NCBI GenBank assembly: GCA_002633005.1
Contig: NMRA01000100.1
Span: 270,302 to 334,301 of the forward strand
DNA from: Phoronis australis
Taxonomy: Eukaryota; Phoronida; Phoronidae
Reading direction: 5' to 3'
Length of the DNA: 64,000 nt
Shown: piece by piece, positions 1 through 11,189 of the stretch
Layout of the letters: the number at the start of each line of letters is the position of its first letter
How positions within the stretch are numbered: the first letter of the stretch is position 1
Program-made: the position numbers and the translations under genes
The notes under the pieces: model-generated
Database searches by the model: none
Told to the model about the DNA's origin: nothing
The model's input: only the letters and a program-made list of their open reading frames with translations

Positions 1-2978
1 TTCACTGCTATCAAAATTCGCTGTTAAATTACAATCATTTTTCAGAAAATTCTGCTGAAATCCCAGGGCGAATTCTCACCGACAAATGCGTAGCTGCCGG
101 TCTCGCAATCGTAGATAGGGCTTGAAATCTTGAATAAGAATACAGCTTCGACTTAACAAATTACCTGAAACCCTCCTCAAGTTCTCCAAATAGTGTCTCT
201 AAGATTTTTAAGTTCTTGTGGAATCTGGATTAACTGCAGATTAAGTCCAAATCTACGCTAGATTGTAGCGCGCAACACGAGAAAAATCTCTGGAGGTACA
301 CACACGTTGTTGTCACGTGACGTTTGTCTTGAAGTTTGTATGCGTGTGTGTGAGAGTAAGCGTGCGTGTGCTTGTCATCAGAGTTCATTTTGCAGGAGTA
401 AATGCGATGTAATGATCTAGGTGTGCATTGTATCCAAAGAAATTAACTCAAGCAGTCAAGTAGAGCGTGTTTTAATATTTAGCTTAGCATTTGCTGGCCT
501 CATCTGCTAAAAAACGTTCGAGAATTGTTTCGGTAAGACCGATACATTGTATGTCACTCATTGAGTCGCCGGGTGAGTGAACGCGTGACCGTAGTGTAAC
601 AGCTATTTTCCGGAAGATTCGGGGTGTAAGGGTGCGAATGTATTCACTATCAGTGGGTCATTTTGACTTTAAAAACACCAATTATGATTAGTTAAATAAT
701 TTCTCTCAAAAATAATGAATTTTTTTCACACTATTAGAAACTTTCGGAAATTAGTGCCAATATTTATTTCTTGCCTACGCTATGTTACCCGTTTCATGAA
801 TAGATAGTTCCCGTCTAAATGTCTACGATGACAGCCGGTACATTATGCAGCGCGCGCTTCTTGCGCGCGTGCTAACACTAGTCGATTTTTTTGTTAGTCT
901 TCGATTCACGGTTTTTACGTGTACAAAGAAGTTTGGATTCCAGTTGTGGTCGGAGAAGATCTGTACCAGAAAGAAACAATGCAATCCCGCTGACAAGTAC
1001 GCTGCGTCTGTTTTCAAAGTCCAGACCTGCGTAGTGGGGACATCCCTCGCAAGAGCAGCAAAACTTTTGCGTTCTTTTTGAATAAGTTTGAAGTGTGTAC
1101 GGACATAACGGTGGGGCTCGTGGTCTACAAATTCAGGACTGTCGGATCTTTCAACTGATAAATTGAAGACGTTAGAACGGTAGGTAAGGCATTTTCGCAT
1201 GTAGTTCATTGGATGGGCGCTTATTTAGCGAAGTCTGAAAACGCGTTGGGGCATTTATTGGGGCATTGGCGCTTATTAGGGCGAATAGCGGCAGTTTTAC
1301 ATACATCAGCGTAGTTTAATGCACACAAATCACACGTCGTGAAAACCAATCGGCCATTCCACATATCCTAATCAATCACAATAGCCTTTGCGCACCCTAA
1401 TTTCCGGACATGCGCAATCGTTAAATCGATTCGGTTGCAACTCCGCTATTGGGAATGTACATTCTCAAGCTGATGGCAAGAACATAGTTTTAGTGAAATT
1501 CACCAAAACAAGAATTACAAAATCGAAGTTGGGATGTGCCGCCAAATCGGTTGCATATTTTGCCTTCTATGGTATTTTTGCAGGTTGATATTTTGTGCCA
1601 TGGTGCCATGTTGGGTAGGTACATTGTACTTTGTCCCCCGGTGGGTATTTTGCCCACTCAGGCAGGCCCAGGGGAAGGAAAATTTTATGGTGGGGAGGGG
1701 CCCAACTAATTCAACTTCGCCAATTTTAACACCTCTCGCGGTGCCGAATTTCAGAAACCTCCCTAACCGCATGGCCACTTCTGTATCCTCGCCGTTGGCA
1801 GTTTTGCACGCATACCCATAGGCCTACATATCTTGTTGTTTGTGGGCAAACCCCGGGAAGGAACCACCAAAAACTTTGCTACCCTTGTTTCAACAACTTT
1901 AAGCTTTAAAAAATTCAATAGAAAGAATAGTTTTGTACCTGAACTCGCTCAAGGGATTTTGACTTTTCATGGTGTAGATTTCTGAAATAGGCTACTAGGG
2001 TGGGTGCAGAAAAGATTCACTGCCAAAATTACATTTTAACAGTGTACAAGTAACTTAACATTAACCTTTGCGGCGAACAACGAAAGTCACTGAATCACGG
2101 GGACAAATAATATCACATCTGAATCTAATGAACAAAACATTGGGAAACTTTGGCAATAGTTTCACTCTTCGTGGCGAGTGAAAACGAGACCTAAGGTCGT
2201 CAAGATTCACTTCAGTAGGGACCATTTGGGAAAGAGGCTATTCAAAATCCGTCAGTTATTGAAACACATGTGAATGAGTTCTGGTTTAGGGCCTTATTGA
2301 CCACTGGTAAGTCTGAGTTTAGCCAAAATACCTGCAAAACAGTAGATTTAACTGGGGTAAAATGTCAATTTTAAAAAAGTAAAAACTGTCAAATTTGTCT
2401 TTTGACATAAATCGGGTCACCTTTACCATGTCTTTTTGTTAAAGTTTAAAGAAAAGGCTACAGCAGTACCAATAACATGTTGAAACGCGGTTTGATGTAA
2501 ATGTTCAACGTAAAATTTAGAAAACGTTGTTACAGGTTTTTAAATCACCATTTCGTTTTCGTTTGATGCGACTTTGAATTCGCTAATAAAAATCTTAAAA
2601 GTCCTATTTTTGATGGTCCGTCATGCAAATGTAAATTATAATTTCATCGTTTTGGAGAACAGTGACATGAAGCAACTTCATATGAATACGATTTGCCATT
2701 CCTGAGGTATGATATTAGTCACATTTGGTCAATAAGTTTTTGTTGAATCCTACATACATATATGGGGTATAAAAGTAATGATATTGCCCCGTGCCGCCCC
2801 TCCAAGAGAGGACCTCTTCGGAAATGGCCATTAGATTGCATAGAATACGTCGAACCTGTCCACAACTGAATGGGACTGCATTGTCATCTCTCTTATACAA
2901 AACGGCTTGCTAACTTTCCTGAATATTCGTCAGCAAACTCCAAAGATACATAGGCAAACGTGAAAAAAAAAAACTTAC
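1..2978. other. No supported gene; non-coding or intronic DNA
   Basis: I see no recognisable exon, RNA gene or element with defined ends here. There is a GT-rich stretch near 340-375 and a short run of imperfect repeats of a gggcatttattg-like phrase near 1240-1290. The longest open frames (for example 823-1209 minus) have no family resemblance and no convincing splice context. Confidence 0.5.
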
Positions 2979-3063
2979 CATTAGGAACCAAAGAGCCCGT
3001 AGTCAGATCCGTCCATTTGTTATTAATTTGATAGGAATACACGTGCGAAAGATATTCTGTTTG
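2979..3063 (-). CDS. Candidate internal exon, kelch-like half blade
   Basis: On the minus strand this stretch is framed by an acceptor (ending ATTAG at 3064-3066) and a consensus donor (GTAAGT at 2978-2973). It reads 28 codons plus one base with no stop. The peptide contains HVYSYQINNKWTDL, which resembles the VxxYd..nnkW..L half of a kelch repeat. No partner exons were identified, so this could be a lone exon, a pseudogene piece or chance. The strand and phase are what the splice sites allow; the kelch resemblance is only an inference. Confidence 0.27.
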
Positions 3064-6000
3064 CTAATGCCATATTTTAACCTGAATTTATGTAATCTAG
3101 AGTGAAATGGCATTCAGATTATCGGTTATAGTCTCCTTTCTTGCACGGGCAGTTGTGAATTTGTGATTTTACATGTAGGTGAAAATATGGCAAAAATCAC
3201 CCTTTTGGCCACTTCTGCCATTTCAAATTTTTCTCAGTGGACGTAGCGAAGTAAAAAATAGCACGATTTTGTTGAATTTTTTCATTGTTAAGAAACCCCA
3301 GTTAAGCCTTTTTTCAAGTGACTTGAGACAGCGTGCAAACAAGGGCTTTCATTGACCCAGACCAGTGGCAACGTCAAAATCAACCACTCGAGCTGTGTTC
3401 CGGAAATTGGCGCCTCTTTTGGGAATGCCATATGAAAGTATCGGAGTTCGGAACTATTGTATATGATCTATGATTGCACCATTGAGCAATGACGAAATAC
3501 AGTAACTGTTCAAGAATTTTCGAGTTTTATATATGTTTGCTCTAAAGACATTCATTATGAGGGCGCCCATAGAATGCAGTGAGAACTGATGGGGCTATCG
3601 TCATTGTAAATATTACAATGATAAATAAATATCCTCTCTGAAAAGATGATTGGACATGGAAACAAACATGTGTCCAGTTAGTGTTTTCGGCATTGATGAA
3701 TCAAATGATAATTTGCAAGTCTACTGAAAAATGCAAGTCATTACTTAGAACATAGTTCTATTGCAGTGCATCACCCTCAAAGCATATGTTCAATTATGTG
3801 AAATGGTAGGTGAGAATGAAGATTCTGCTATTTGCTGTGTTTTTAATTTTTATAAAAATCATCAAAAGGTGATCTGATGTGTGGGATTTGAACTCTCATT
3901 GCATACGAACCTGGTTGTGACTATGGTCTAGTGATTTTGCCATTAGACCATGAGGTTGTTGATGAATTTTTCGTGCAATCGGTTGCGCAATCATTCCTTC
4001 TTGTTTGTATATACTTACCGATGCAATTGTTTTGATGGACCGCCCAATCACTTGCTAGATTTGTGGGTCATTGTGTGTGATTTGTTCTAGTTTATTCCCA
4101 CTAGTTTTGACCACTCATTGCCCCATTCAATCATTTCACTAGTGCTGAGCACAACATTGTGGAAGAATTTTTGTCTGACTATCACAAAATCCAAAATTTA
4201 TTTTTGTGAAATTATTTTCCTTAAGGTAATGTCGAATGGTAAGAAGATTTAGAAATAGTGTGATTGGATTTGTGTTACTATTTATGTCACGAGACCAGCA
4301 AAAGTGGCGAATCAGAAACACTTTCCTATGACATATCACAGCCGTGATTACAGTGTCTACCAATGAAATCTCATTTCCAATATATATATTGGCTTCAACG
4401 CCACAAGCATCACGCCTTGACCACCACGAAATCGTTGCAAAACTAGACAGTACCGAAACCGAATACTAAACGCGTGATAAATGACTTTAGTCAGTTATGC
4501 TAAAGACACTTCAGAAAATCTGAGATGCTGCAATTAAAGTGCCTCGTAAATGAAGTCCAGTGCCACAGGATGAGCTCCTACTCACCAGAGTAGGTAAATT
4601 TGTGACTGAGTAGAGTAGGACCAGCCGCGTAGTGAAATCATATGCGATGTTCACCGACGAGAATTTGGTGACAGTTTTCACCCAAGCAGAAAGTGTAAAT
4701 ACCCTGACGCTGAACACCTGAAATATCAGTCAGTCCAGTGGCGTAGCGAGCACCAGCCCTTTACTCCCCTCCCCCTCCGTCGACACCTCAAATGGCATCC
4801 CCCACTCCTCCCCCTAGTCGGTAGCTGTGCAATCCACAGTGAAACTGGCGCCCCTCCTTGAAACATGTTTGTCAAACCCCTTCGGCAGGCGCCCGGGGAC
4901 ACCTGACGCCCCCCCTCCCTTGCTAAACCACAGAGGCAGTCACTAGGTATGTTTGAAATCCAGACCATTGCTTGTGTCGTACTTTGTTGACCTAATGTAT
5001 GTCATGAATTGATTCATTTATAAAATTGTCTTTCGTGAATTGTTTTTCGACCCGGGGATGCAAATACGAAATTTCTGGCGACCGGTGGAGATTAAAAGTC
5101 ATAGCAGCCTGCGGGGACATTGCAATATGAATGAAAAATTACAATGAGTGTTGACCGAGTTAACGATTTTTTGTACTGAACAGAGGGCCATAGCCTCCGT
5201 GGGTGTCTTTTTTCCTTTGTCACTGGCTCTCACAACGAAAATCAAAAAACGGACGCAAGGCAGATTCGTCTTCTAGTCCGGTCTACAATCTCCATGTAGA
5301 CAAACAGCCACGGCATCTATCATATAGAACTCATGCCAGTTATAACTTATGTATATAATTTTTTGTAATAAGCAATAATGATCAGTGTAGTTTTCACAGA
5401 ATGGCAATTACCGGGATTTTCCGCAGATAAGTCCACCCGATGAAACGTCTATGGGCGTTTACTTGGTGTTAGAACTCCTGGTGTCAAGTGTCCATTTGGT
5501 GGGGCATTTATTCGGAAAATTTCCTCACAAAAGTAGGACCAAGAGCGATTCGTCTAAAGCTTCGTACGCAAAAAGTACGGGAGAGCCAAGTTTTTATTTT
5601 AGGTTATGAACAGGTTAGGAGCGACTGAATGAATTATTAGACGGTCTATTTTTGGAAAGGAGCAATATGGCTGCTGCAAAGTTTCAAATTAGGCCACAAA
5701 TGGCTTCAATGAAAACCTTCAAAATAGCCGTGTTTGTCACGCAAAATCAAAGCATGCAAATTTGAAAAAGAATTTTCGAAGTTGTGTCTTTTCTTAAGTT
5801 CAATAGATCGATGTCAACAAATGATAATGCTAAATTATTTAACCTATATAAATATGTATTTATGCTTTTGAATCCGTGATAGCTTGCTGCACTCCCAAGT
5901 AGGCCCTAAGTTACATATTGTTTTTCTGTACAGTAGGCTTATGGCCTTTATTACAGAAATAAATTGATTGAATTTCAAAAACGGAAAAAGCGGCAGACGA

Positions 6001-6689
6001 CAACATTTTCCCTTTCTTCAGACTGAAGAGTTCCTGGATAAATAGTCATAGATTCAGTAAAAGATAATTTCTTATCTTCAAGTAGATAATTTCGTATTTT
6101 GAAAATTTTAACAAGTTTGTTGTCTGTGCATAAAGGTTTCTTCGGACTTGAAAGCACATTTTTAACCGCGTGTTAGACGATACAGACTGCCTCAGAAATA
6201 AACCCTGGGCAAATCCCCCAAAGGTAATTGACAATAACTTGTTTCTTTTCTACCTGTTTTGCTGCTAATTTGTTTCCTCGAATATCCGGGCTCTGTGCCC
6301 ATGCCAACAGTCGCCACGGGTTCACCATAACGCCTGGAAATTTTGTGTGGGGAAATAAAAACGTCAGTCGTGCATCTCAATTTAGCAAACTATGAAACTG
6401 ACTTTAATGTTTAAGGGTTGTTGAGGGTTTACAAAGCGTTATTTTGTTACAGATATTTACGTTTCATTAAATGCCTTAAACTGGGCTCAGTGTTGGACAC
6501 TTGCTTTTGTACCGTGAACGAAACAAGAACATTGCTTTACCAGTTTTACGTCCGACGGTTTCGCAAATAAACTCGACAACAAAAGTCCAGTAAAAACGGG
6601 AGTATATTTCAAATGAAATAGCTAAACTAAATGATAACTTAAGTGATAAATCAAAAAGAGAAATAATAAGTAAAGACTGTGTTAGGGAA
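3064..6689. other. Non-coding, repeat-rich interval
   Basis: Apart from the tRNA-like repeat at 3881-3960 I see no supportable gene. The interval 4738-4970 is C-rich and opens with agtggcgtagcg, a phrase typical of decayed short elements, but I could not define its ends. Confidence 0.5.
3881..3960 (-). repeat. tRNA-derived SINE-like head
   Basis: Read on the minus strand, the sequence has an A-box-like TGGTCTAATGG (3950-3940) followed about 45 bases later by a B-box-like GAGTTCAAATCCCAC (3895-3881). That is the spacing expected of an internal RNA polymerase III promoter. The cloverleaf is degenerate, so this is more likely the head of a tRNA-derived SINE or a tRNA pseudogene than a functional tRNA. 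Confidence 0.45.
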
Positions 6690-7560
6690 ACTTAATACAA
6701 AAAATATGAGTTATTTATAAACGTCAGACGAAAAGGCAACGATTCGACAGGCTCTGGTGGGTTTTCGAGACTGTGTAACCTCTGGAGGATTAGGTCGGAG
6801 TTGGGAAAGTCGGCTGGAAACTTGAGCCTGAATCCTGTCACGGGTGTGTGACAGACTGAATCTCCAGCCTCCTGTTCGGACTTCAATTCTTTCATGAATA
6901 CCCTCATTGACTCCTCATTCAAACCAATAGCTCCCCTTGTCGCTGATTAGTACATTGTCGAAGTCAAAGCTGTAACCAGATCCCTAACAATGAATAAACA
7001 CGGCAGAGTCACGTGTCACCGTAGTTAGGAGACGAAGCTGACACAACCGTGCATTCAAGGACTGCTTAATTTCACCTACACAAGTTACAGGGCACTCTCC
7101 ACACTGTATTCCATTAACCACATTAGCTATCCTTTCCTTAGGTTGTTTGTCCTTAGAGTGCACGAGTTTTAGTCTAGAAGTGCCAACAGGTTTGAAAGAG
7201 GTGGCAATAACAAATTCCTGAAAACCGATGGCAATTGTTCAGAAGGTCTATTCCACATATGAAATATATATCCTTGCCCATGGTTGATCTGGTTGAGGAA
7301 CGTCAATGTTGTTAATTCCCAACCTTGGTGTTCTACGGGTAGCCTTGCCAAAGGCCAAACGTGGGTATCCGCACATTTCCAAAGAGTTACGAAGTCTGTG
7401 TTTTTCTAATGTCCTGTCGTCAGAGACAGTCAGGTCCGCACGGTGATACAAGAGACGAATTACACCAAGTTTGAACAAAATGGGATGTTGAAAGCTGAAC
7501 TGTAAATTGTGAGACTCTAGAGATAGATTTATCAAGAGATCTAGGTATGGGCAGGCAGAA
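6690..7560 (-). mobile_element. Decayed Penelope-like retroelement, copy 1
   Basis: Minus-strand fragments in shifted frames spell parts of the Penelope-like polyprotein. First comes the region after the reverse transcriptase core (FQHPILFKLGVIRLLYHRAD, about 7490-7430). Then comes a stretch ending in ...ATRRTPRLGINNIDVPQPDQP..ISYVE (to 7250). Next is VFRNLLLPP, and then a GIY-YIG-like tail with CGECPVTCVGE (about 7100). The same block order occurs in the plus-strand copy at 16211-16784, which confirms a shared family. Several frameshifts and stops show it is dead. Penelope-like elements pair a reverse transcriptase with a GIY-YIG nuclease; this copy keeps only the 3' half. Confidence 0.6.
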
Positions 7561-8723
7561 GTGGAATCCCCAGGTGGTTAACAAAACAGATAGCCGCGTC
7601 CAGNAAAGAACAATTACAGGTGAGATGTGCTGAGTTTTTGAAGTCGCCTATGTTGCAATAGATATCTTCGTCTCACACTTTTACAAAAGGTTGCTGAGAA
7701 GTCCTTTGGGCAGACTTTGGACAACATTCATTTTTTAGGCTGTCGTTTTTGAGAAGTTTATTCAGGACATAAATATTTATTTGTCTTCAAAACATCTCGC
7801 GAAGACTCCAGGCAGTCATGCTCAATTTGCAAAAAGAATTCATTAGACCATTGTGTCAGCAACATTATTGTGTCAATTTTATGAACTTTGGAGACAGTTT
7901 AACATGCCAGAAGTACCAAATTTGAGCTTTGGCCGGGCATGATGCAAAGTTATCATGGAATAATATTAAAAGATGTATTAAAAATTTTTGTTATTTCAGA
8001 ACGTATTCTTTTATTGGACACAACATGAAAATCCCATCATATTTTGTGCTCACTTTGTGTACATGCAATATCGCTTTAAGAAATTTACCTCTCTGTGTGT
8101 AGTTTTGCTCACGGTATGAATCATACATCTGACGTGCTCTTAAACACTAAATGCTGTTTGTAACACTGAAGTGATAGTGGAATCTCTACATCATTTCTAG
8201 GAATACTTAGTGATCTTGACTTGATCAACCACTTCCTGCTCTGCCTTTCTTGTTCTGACTTATCTCGGTACTTGACATGGCGTCAGGAAATCGAATTTGA
8301 TTTGTGACATTCTTTGATGATATTAACAGAACTTGAGTTTTAACATGATACCTAAAACCACAGAGGCGTCATTTCTTCTGTCAGTATTTTGAAAACCCCT
8401 GTTTAAATTGAATTTCATTGAGATTGACTTGCGTACCATTATGGGCTTGGAGGGGATAACTAGTCCAAACACAGTGGCTTAGAATTTTGCGGAGATTTGT
8501 AAATTATGGGTATCATTCACATGCATTAGGCATTTTGGAACTATCATACAAGGTCAGTGAAAGCAGTTCTTTGTTAACCATGTAACTAACCACAGCTAAA
8601 TGATGGGTTTATTGTGCTGGCTGAGAATATAATTGGTTTATTACCCTCTATGGAGTCTGGATAGCAGAGCCCAACTGACAGCTCGGCATATGGCTTACTG
8701 TGACTGACCTTCACTGTGTGCAG
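7561..8723. other. Presumed FANCM intron, nothing else seen
   Basis: The interval lies immediately upstream of the first recognised FANCM exon. I could not find the preceding FANCM exon here or further left. There is one N at 7603. No other feature can be supported. Confidence 0.45.
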
Positions 8724-8930
8724 GTGATGAAGCAGTTTCGTATGGGTGGCTACAACACGCTGGTCGCCACATGTGTTGGGGAGGAAGGGTTGGACATTGG
8801 CGACGTCGACCTGATCGTCTGTTTCGACGCCTCTAAGAGCCCCATACGACTTGTGCAGCGGATGGGTCGGACAGGAAGGAAACGTACGGGACGGATAGTG
8901 ATGCTGGTCACCGAGGGAAAGGAGGAGCAG
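8724..8930 (+). CDS. FANCM: FANCM-type helicase exon (motifs V and VI)
   Basis: This exon encodes 69 residues in phase 0-0. It is bounded by an acceptor (tgtgtgcag, ending 8723) and a donor (CAG|GTGGAC at 8930/8931). The peptide carries SF2 helicase motif V ([20 protein letters not shown], residues 16-35) and motif VI ([13 protein letters not shown], residues 45-57). These match the FANCM/Hef/MPH1 group closely. FANCM is the ATP-dependent DNA translocase that remodels stalled replication forks and anchors the Fanconi anaemia core complex. The arginines of motif VI, needed for ATP hydrolysis in the family, are intact. The next coding exon is at 9798. Upstream helicase exons were not seen, so the gene is only partly in view or interrupted by the assembly. 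Confidence 0.92.
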
Positions 8931-8937
8931 GTGGACT

Positions 8938-8971
8938 GTGTTGTTGTTGTTGCTGTTGTTGTTATTTTGTT
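8938..8971. repeat. GTT-type trinucleotide repeat
   Basis: A run of imperfect gtt repeats begins just inside the intron, 8 bases after the FANCM exon donor. The open reading frame extends into it, but the CAG|GT donor and the continuation at 9798 show it is intronic. Confidence 0.8.
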
Positions 8972-9007
8972 ATTTAGCATTAGCACCATTACTTAATTGT
9001 GATCTAG

Positions 9008-9047
9008 GCTCGTTAAGAGCCCCACGCACAGTGCAGCGGTGGCAGCG
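9008..9047 (+). pseudogene. Ghost copy of part of the upstream FANCM exon
   Basis: The intronic segment containing taagagccccacg and gtgcagcggtgg closely follows exon positions 8831-8870, which contain taagagccccata and gtgcagcggatggg. By eye about 29 of 40 positions agree with two or three small gaps. That part of the exon encodes the [13 protein letters not shown] segment. I read it as a decayed partial exon duplication inside the intron. The alignment is by eye and would need a scored alignment. Confidence 0.5.
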
Positions 9048-9057
9048 GCCCCACACA

Positions 9058-9797
9058 TGTTGCATATTTACAAGGCAGAGTCTATACCACATTACACTTG
9101 TTCGTTGGTCATGATGCAGATTTATAACCTGGGCCAGTACCACAAAGCACAATGTTCATCACTCATACTGTTGGCTTAGAATCAAAGATAGTACCACATA
9201 ACACATCTTGATCACTCAATGTGTAGATTTGCAGCCAGAGAAAGTACCATATAACTAAATGTTCATCACTGTAGGTTTACAACTGGAGATATCCCGACAC
9301 ATGATCATCATTCATCTTACACATTTACAACCAGAGCCAGTACTCCATAACACAATGTTCTTCACTTATCCTGCAGGTTTACAACTAGAGCCAGTACTCN
9401 TCACTTATCCTGCAGGTTTACAACTAGAGCCAGTATTCCATAACACAATGTTCCTCACTTATCCTGCAGGTTTACAACTAGAGCCAGTACTCCATAACAC
9501 AATGTTCATCACTTATCCTGCAGGTTTACAACTAGAGCCAGTACTCCATAACACAATGTTCATCACTTATCCTGCAGGTTTATAACACCGGAGTTGGCAA
9601 AACACAATGTCATGCTCATTATCCGTCTTAAGACATTTACATTCAGAACCAGAACAACATAACACAATTATGTTAACCACTCATTCTGCAAATTTACAAG
9701 TTACTGGAGATGGCAAAACACGTGTTCATCATTCACCATACACAATCATTTACATTCAGATCCAGTATCTCATAGCACTTGTGCATTACTTCTACAG
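9058..9797. repeat. 54-bp tandem array of splice-acceptor-like units
   Basis: The core (about 9340-9590) has units with CTGCAGG starts at 9412, 9466, 9520 and 9574, exactly 54 bp apart. Each carries tcctgcaggtttacaactag and gagccagtac, then a spacer with cacaatgttcatcac. Older, diverged units extend on both sides, from about 9058 and up to the FANCM acceptor. The array is intronic. The unit's CAG plus tttacaac(c/t)agag(c/t)cagtac nearly repeats the real acceptor and first codons of the exon at 9798. A single N at 9400 sits in a unit shortened to 39 bp, a likely assembly collapse. Confidence 0.85.
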
Positions 9798-10014
9798 CTT
9801 TACAACCAGAGTCAGTACAGTAAGAAGAGTATTCACAAGGCCATTATGAACGGAGCCAAGTCGCTGCAGTTCTACAAGCAAAACCCACGCATGGTACCCC
9901 TAGGTCTGGCCCCACAGTCTCACAAGATGTACATCACAGTAAAGAGCAAGTTTCAGGCTGCTACAAAAACAAGGAAGGGAGAAGAGGGTGTGGTGCCACT
10001 GGAGGGTGTGGCAG
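9798..10014 (+). CDS. FANCM: FANCM exon following the helicase core
   Basis: The exon starts after acceptor cttctacag (9797) and joins the upstream exon in phase 0, giving ...KEEQ|LYNQSQYSKKSIHKAI. This corresponds to the end of helicase domain 2 in FANCM, where vertebrate proteins have a YNQSQ followed by a basic helix. It continues with FYKQNPRMVPLGLAPQSHKMYIT, which matches the conserved RMVP...HKM segment just after the helicase core. The probable donor is GCAG|GTAGGC at 10014/10015, leaving phase 1. The open frame runs on to 10154, but the tail (VILYVTVNFLLYFV) looks like translated intron. The first codons lie at the edge of the tandem array, so the exon boundary is itself the last array unit. 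Confidence 0.9.
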
Positions 10015-10777
10015 GTAGGCTGGGGGTCATTGTTGCTCTGGATGTAACACATGTCATCTTGTATGTTACTGTAAATTTTTTGTTGTATTTTGTTTGTGAG
10101 AATTTAAAGCAGGCGACTGTGAAGAGACAGAACAAGAGGCATTTGGCTGTTTGAAAAGCATATTTGTGACCCACCACCACAAAATGAGTCTTAAGTCGGA
10201 AACTATTTCCCGACCAGACTGCAAACAGTCGCTATCGGTTAAAATTAGGTCAAATTTTTTTTATTGCAGATTATGATTATTTATTCATTGTACTTCACAA
10301 AACAATACTTTAAAACAAGCAAACTTCATTTTAAATCTTATTCATTTCATTTTGAAAAACATCACCTTCTCCACGACTGCATATCTCGTGAAATTTTCAT
10401 CGAAATTTGCCGGTTTTCATGTCCTCATTGCTCAGTCTTCCGATGACCCAATTCGCTCGTAAACACATCAACAGAAAGGTCAAACTCTGCTCATTATGCA
10501 TGTAGTAAGCTCTTTGAGTTTTTCGTCCAATCATTAGTCGTTATTTCACTTTTTGCATTCGGGGTATTTTCAACAGAAGTGTCACTCACCAATCTTTTAG
10601 CTACCAATGACCTTTTAACCCAATGCATCGCTGACCTCATTCGCTAGAACTAGTTAAGTGGGTGTGAAACTGTGGGGTCGCGAGGTCACGGCATGTTTTC
10701 AAGACAGTAAGATAGCTGGTCGCCGTGTAGCTGATATCTGAGTGATTAACTCTTTCCTCTGACTGCCGTATCAAGAT
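10015..10777. other. Intronic or intergenic, no feature
   Basis: AT-rich sequence with no exon I can support. A minus-strand GTGAGT at about 10587-10582 lacks a convincing exon. Confidence 0.5.
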
Positions 10778-11189
10778 GAGCGAGAATTAACTGAACTCAT
10801 CAAAGAGCACATTTGTTGATTGAGACAAGGAGGAATTTCATGACAGCGACGAGTCGTCTGACGACAGCAACTCGTCGCCAGATGAGTTTCATGATCGACC
10901 CATCGCGAATACGGTTACGTCCGATTCCAAGTCGTTGGATTGGAACAAACAGAACTTGAAGAAAACAGTCCGGATTAGCTTAANCAGCGAGAATTAACTG
11001 AACTCAACAGAGCACATTTGTTGATTGAGACAAGGAGGAATTTCGTGACAGTGACGAGTCATCTGACGACAGCAACTGGTCGCCAGATGAGTTTCATGAT
11101 CGACCCATCGCGAATACGATTGCGTTGGATTCCAAGTCGTTGGATTGGAACAAACAGAACTTGAAGAAAACAGTCCGGATTAGCTTAAT
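10778..11189. repeat. 208-bp direct duplication flanking a single N
   Basis: Two copies of about 205 bp (10778-10983 and about 10986-11189) begin with gcgagaattaactgaactca and end with gtccggattagctta. They are separated only by an N at 10984. They differ by a 2-base indel and roughly eight substitutions. One frame of each reads an acidic serine-rich peptide (DSDESSDDSN..SPDEFHDRPIANT). This looks like two haplotypes joined by the assembler, or a recent tandem duplication. The acidic peptide could be a real exon fragment but has no recognised family. Confidence 0.75.

Noticed and set aside
823-1209. 128-codon minus-strand open frame
   Set aside because: No family resemblance, no splice or promoter context, and the opposite strand is also partly open; length alone is not enough.
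2218-2304. Plus-strand exon-like stretch before GTAAGTCTG
   Set aside because: Two different frames look equally coding-like, and the acceptor is ambiguous (cag|tag); no partner exon.
9259-9585. Repetitive 108-codon frame of a YPAGLQLEPV-type unit
   Set aside because: It is the translated 54-bp intronic array; the period divisible by 3 keeps it open. The real FANCM frame skips it.
9340-9590. Possible CRISPR-like regular repeats
   Set aside because: The 54-bp units are directly adjacent with no unique spacers, and the context is an animal intron.
10015-10154. Continuation of the FANCM frame to 10154
   Set aside because: The tail is hydrophobic and intron-like after a good GCAG|GTAGGC donor, so the exon most likely ends at 10014.
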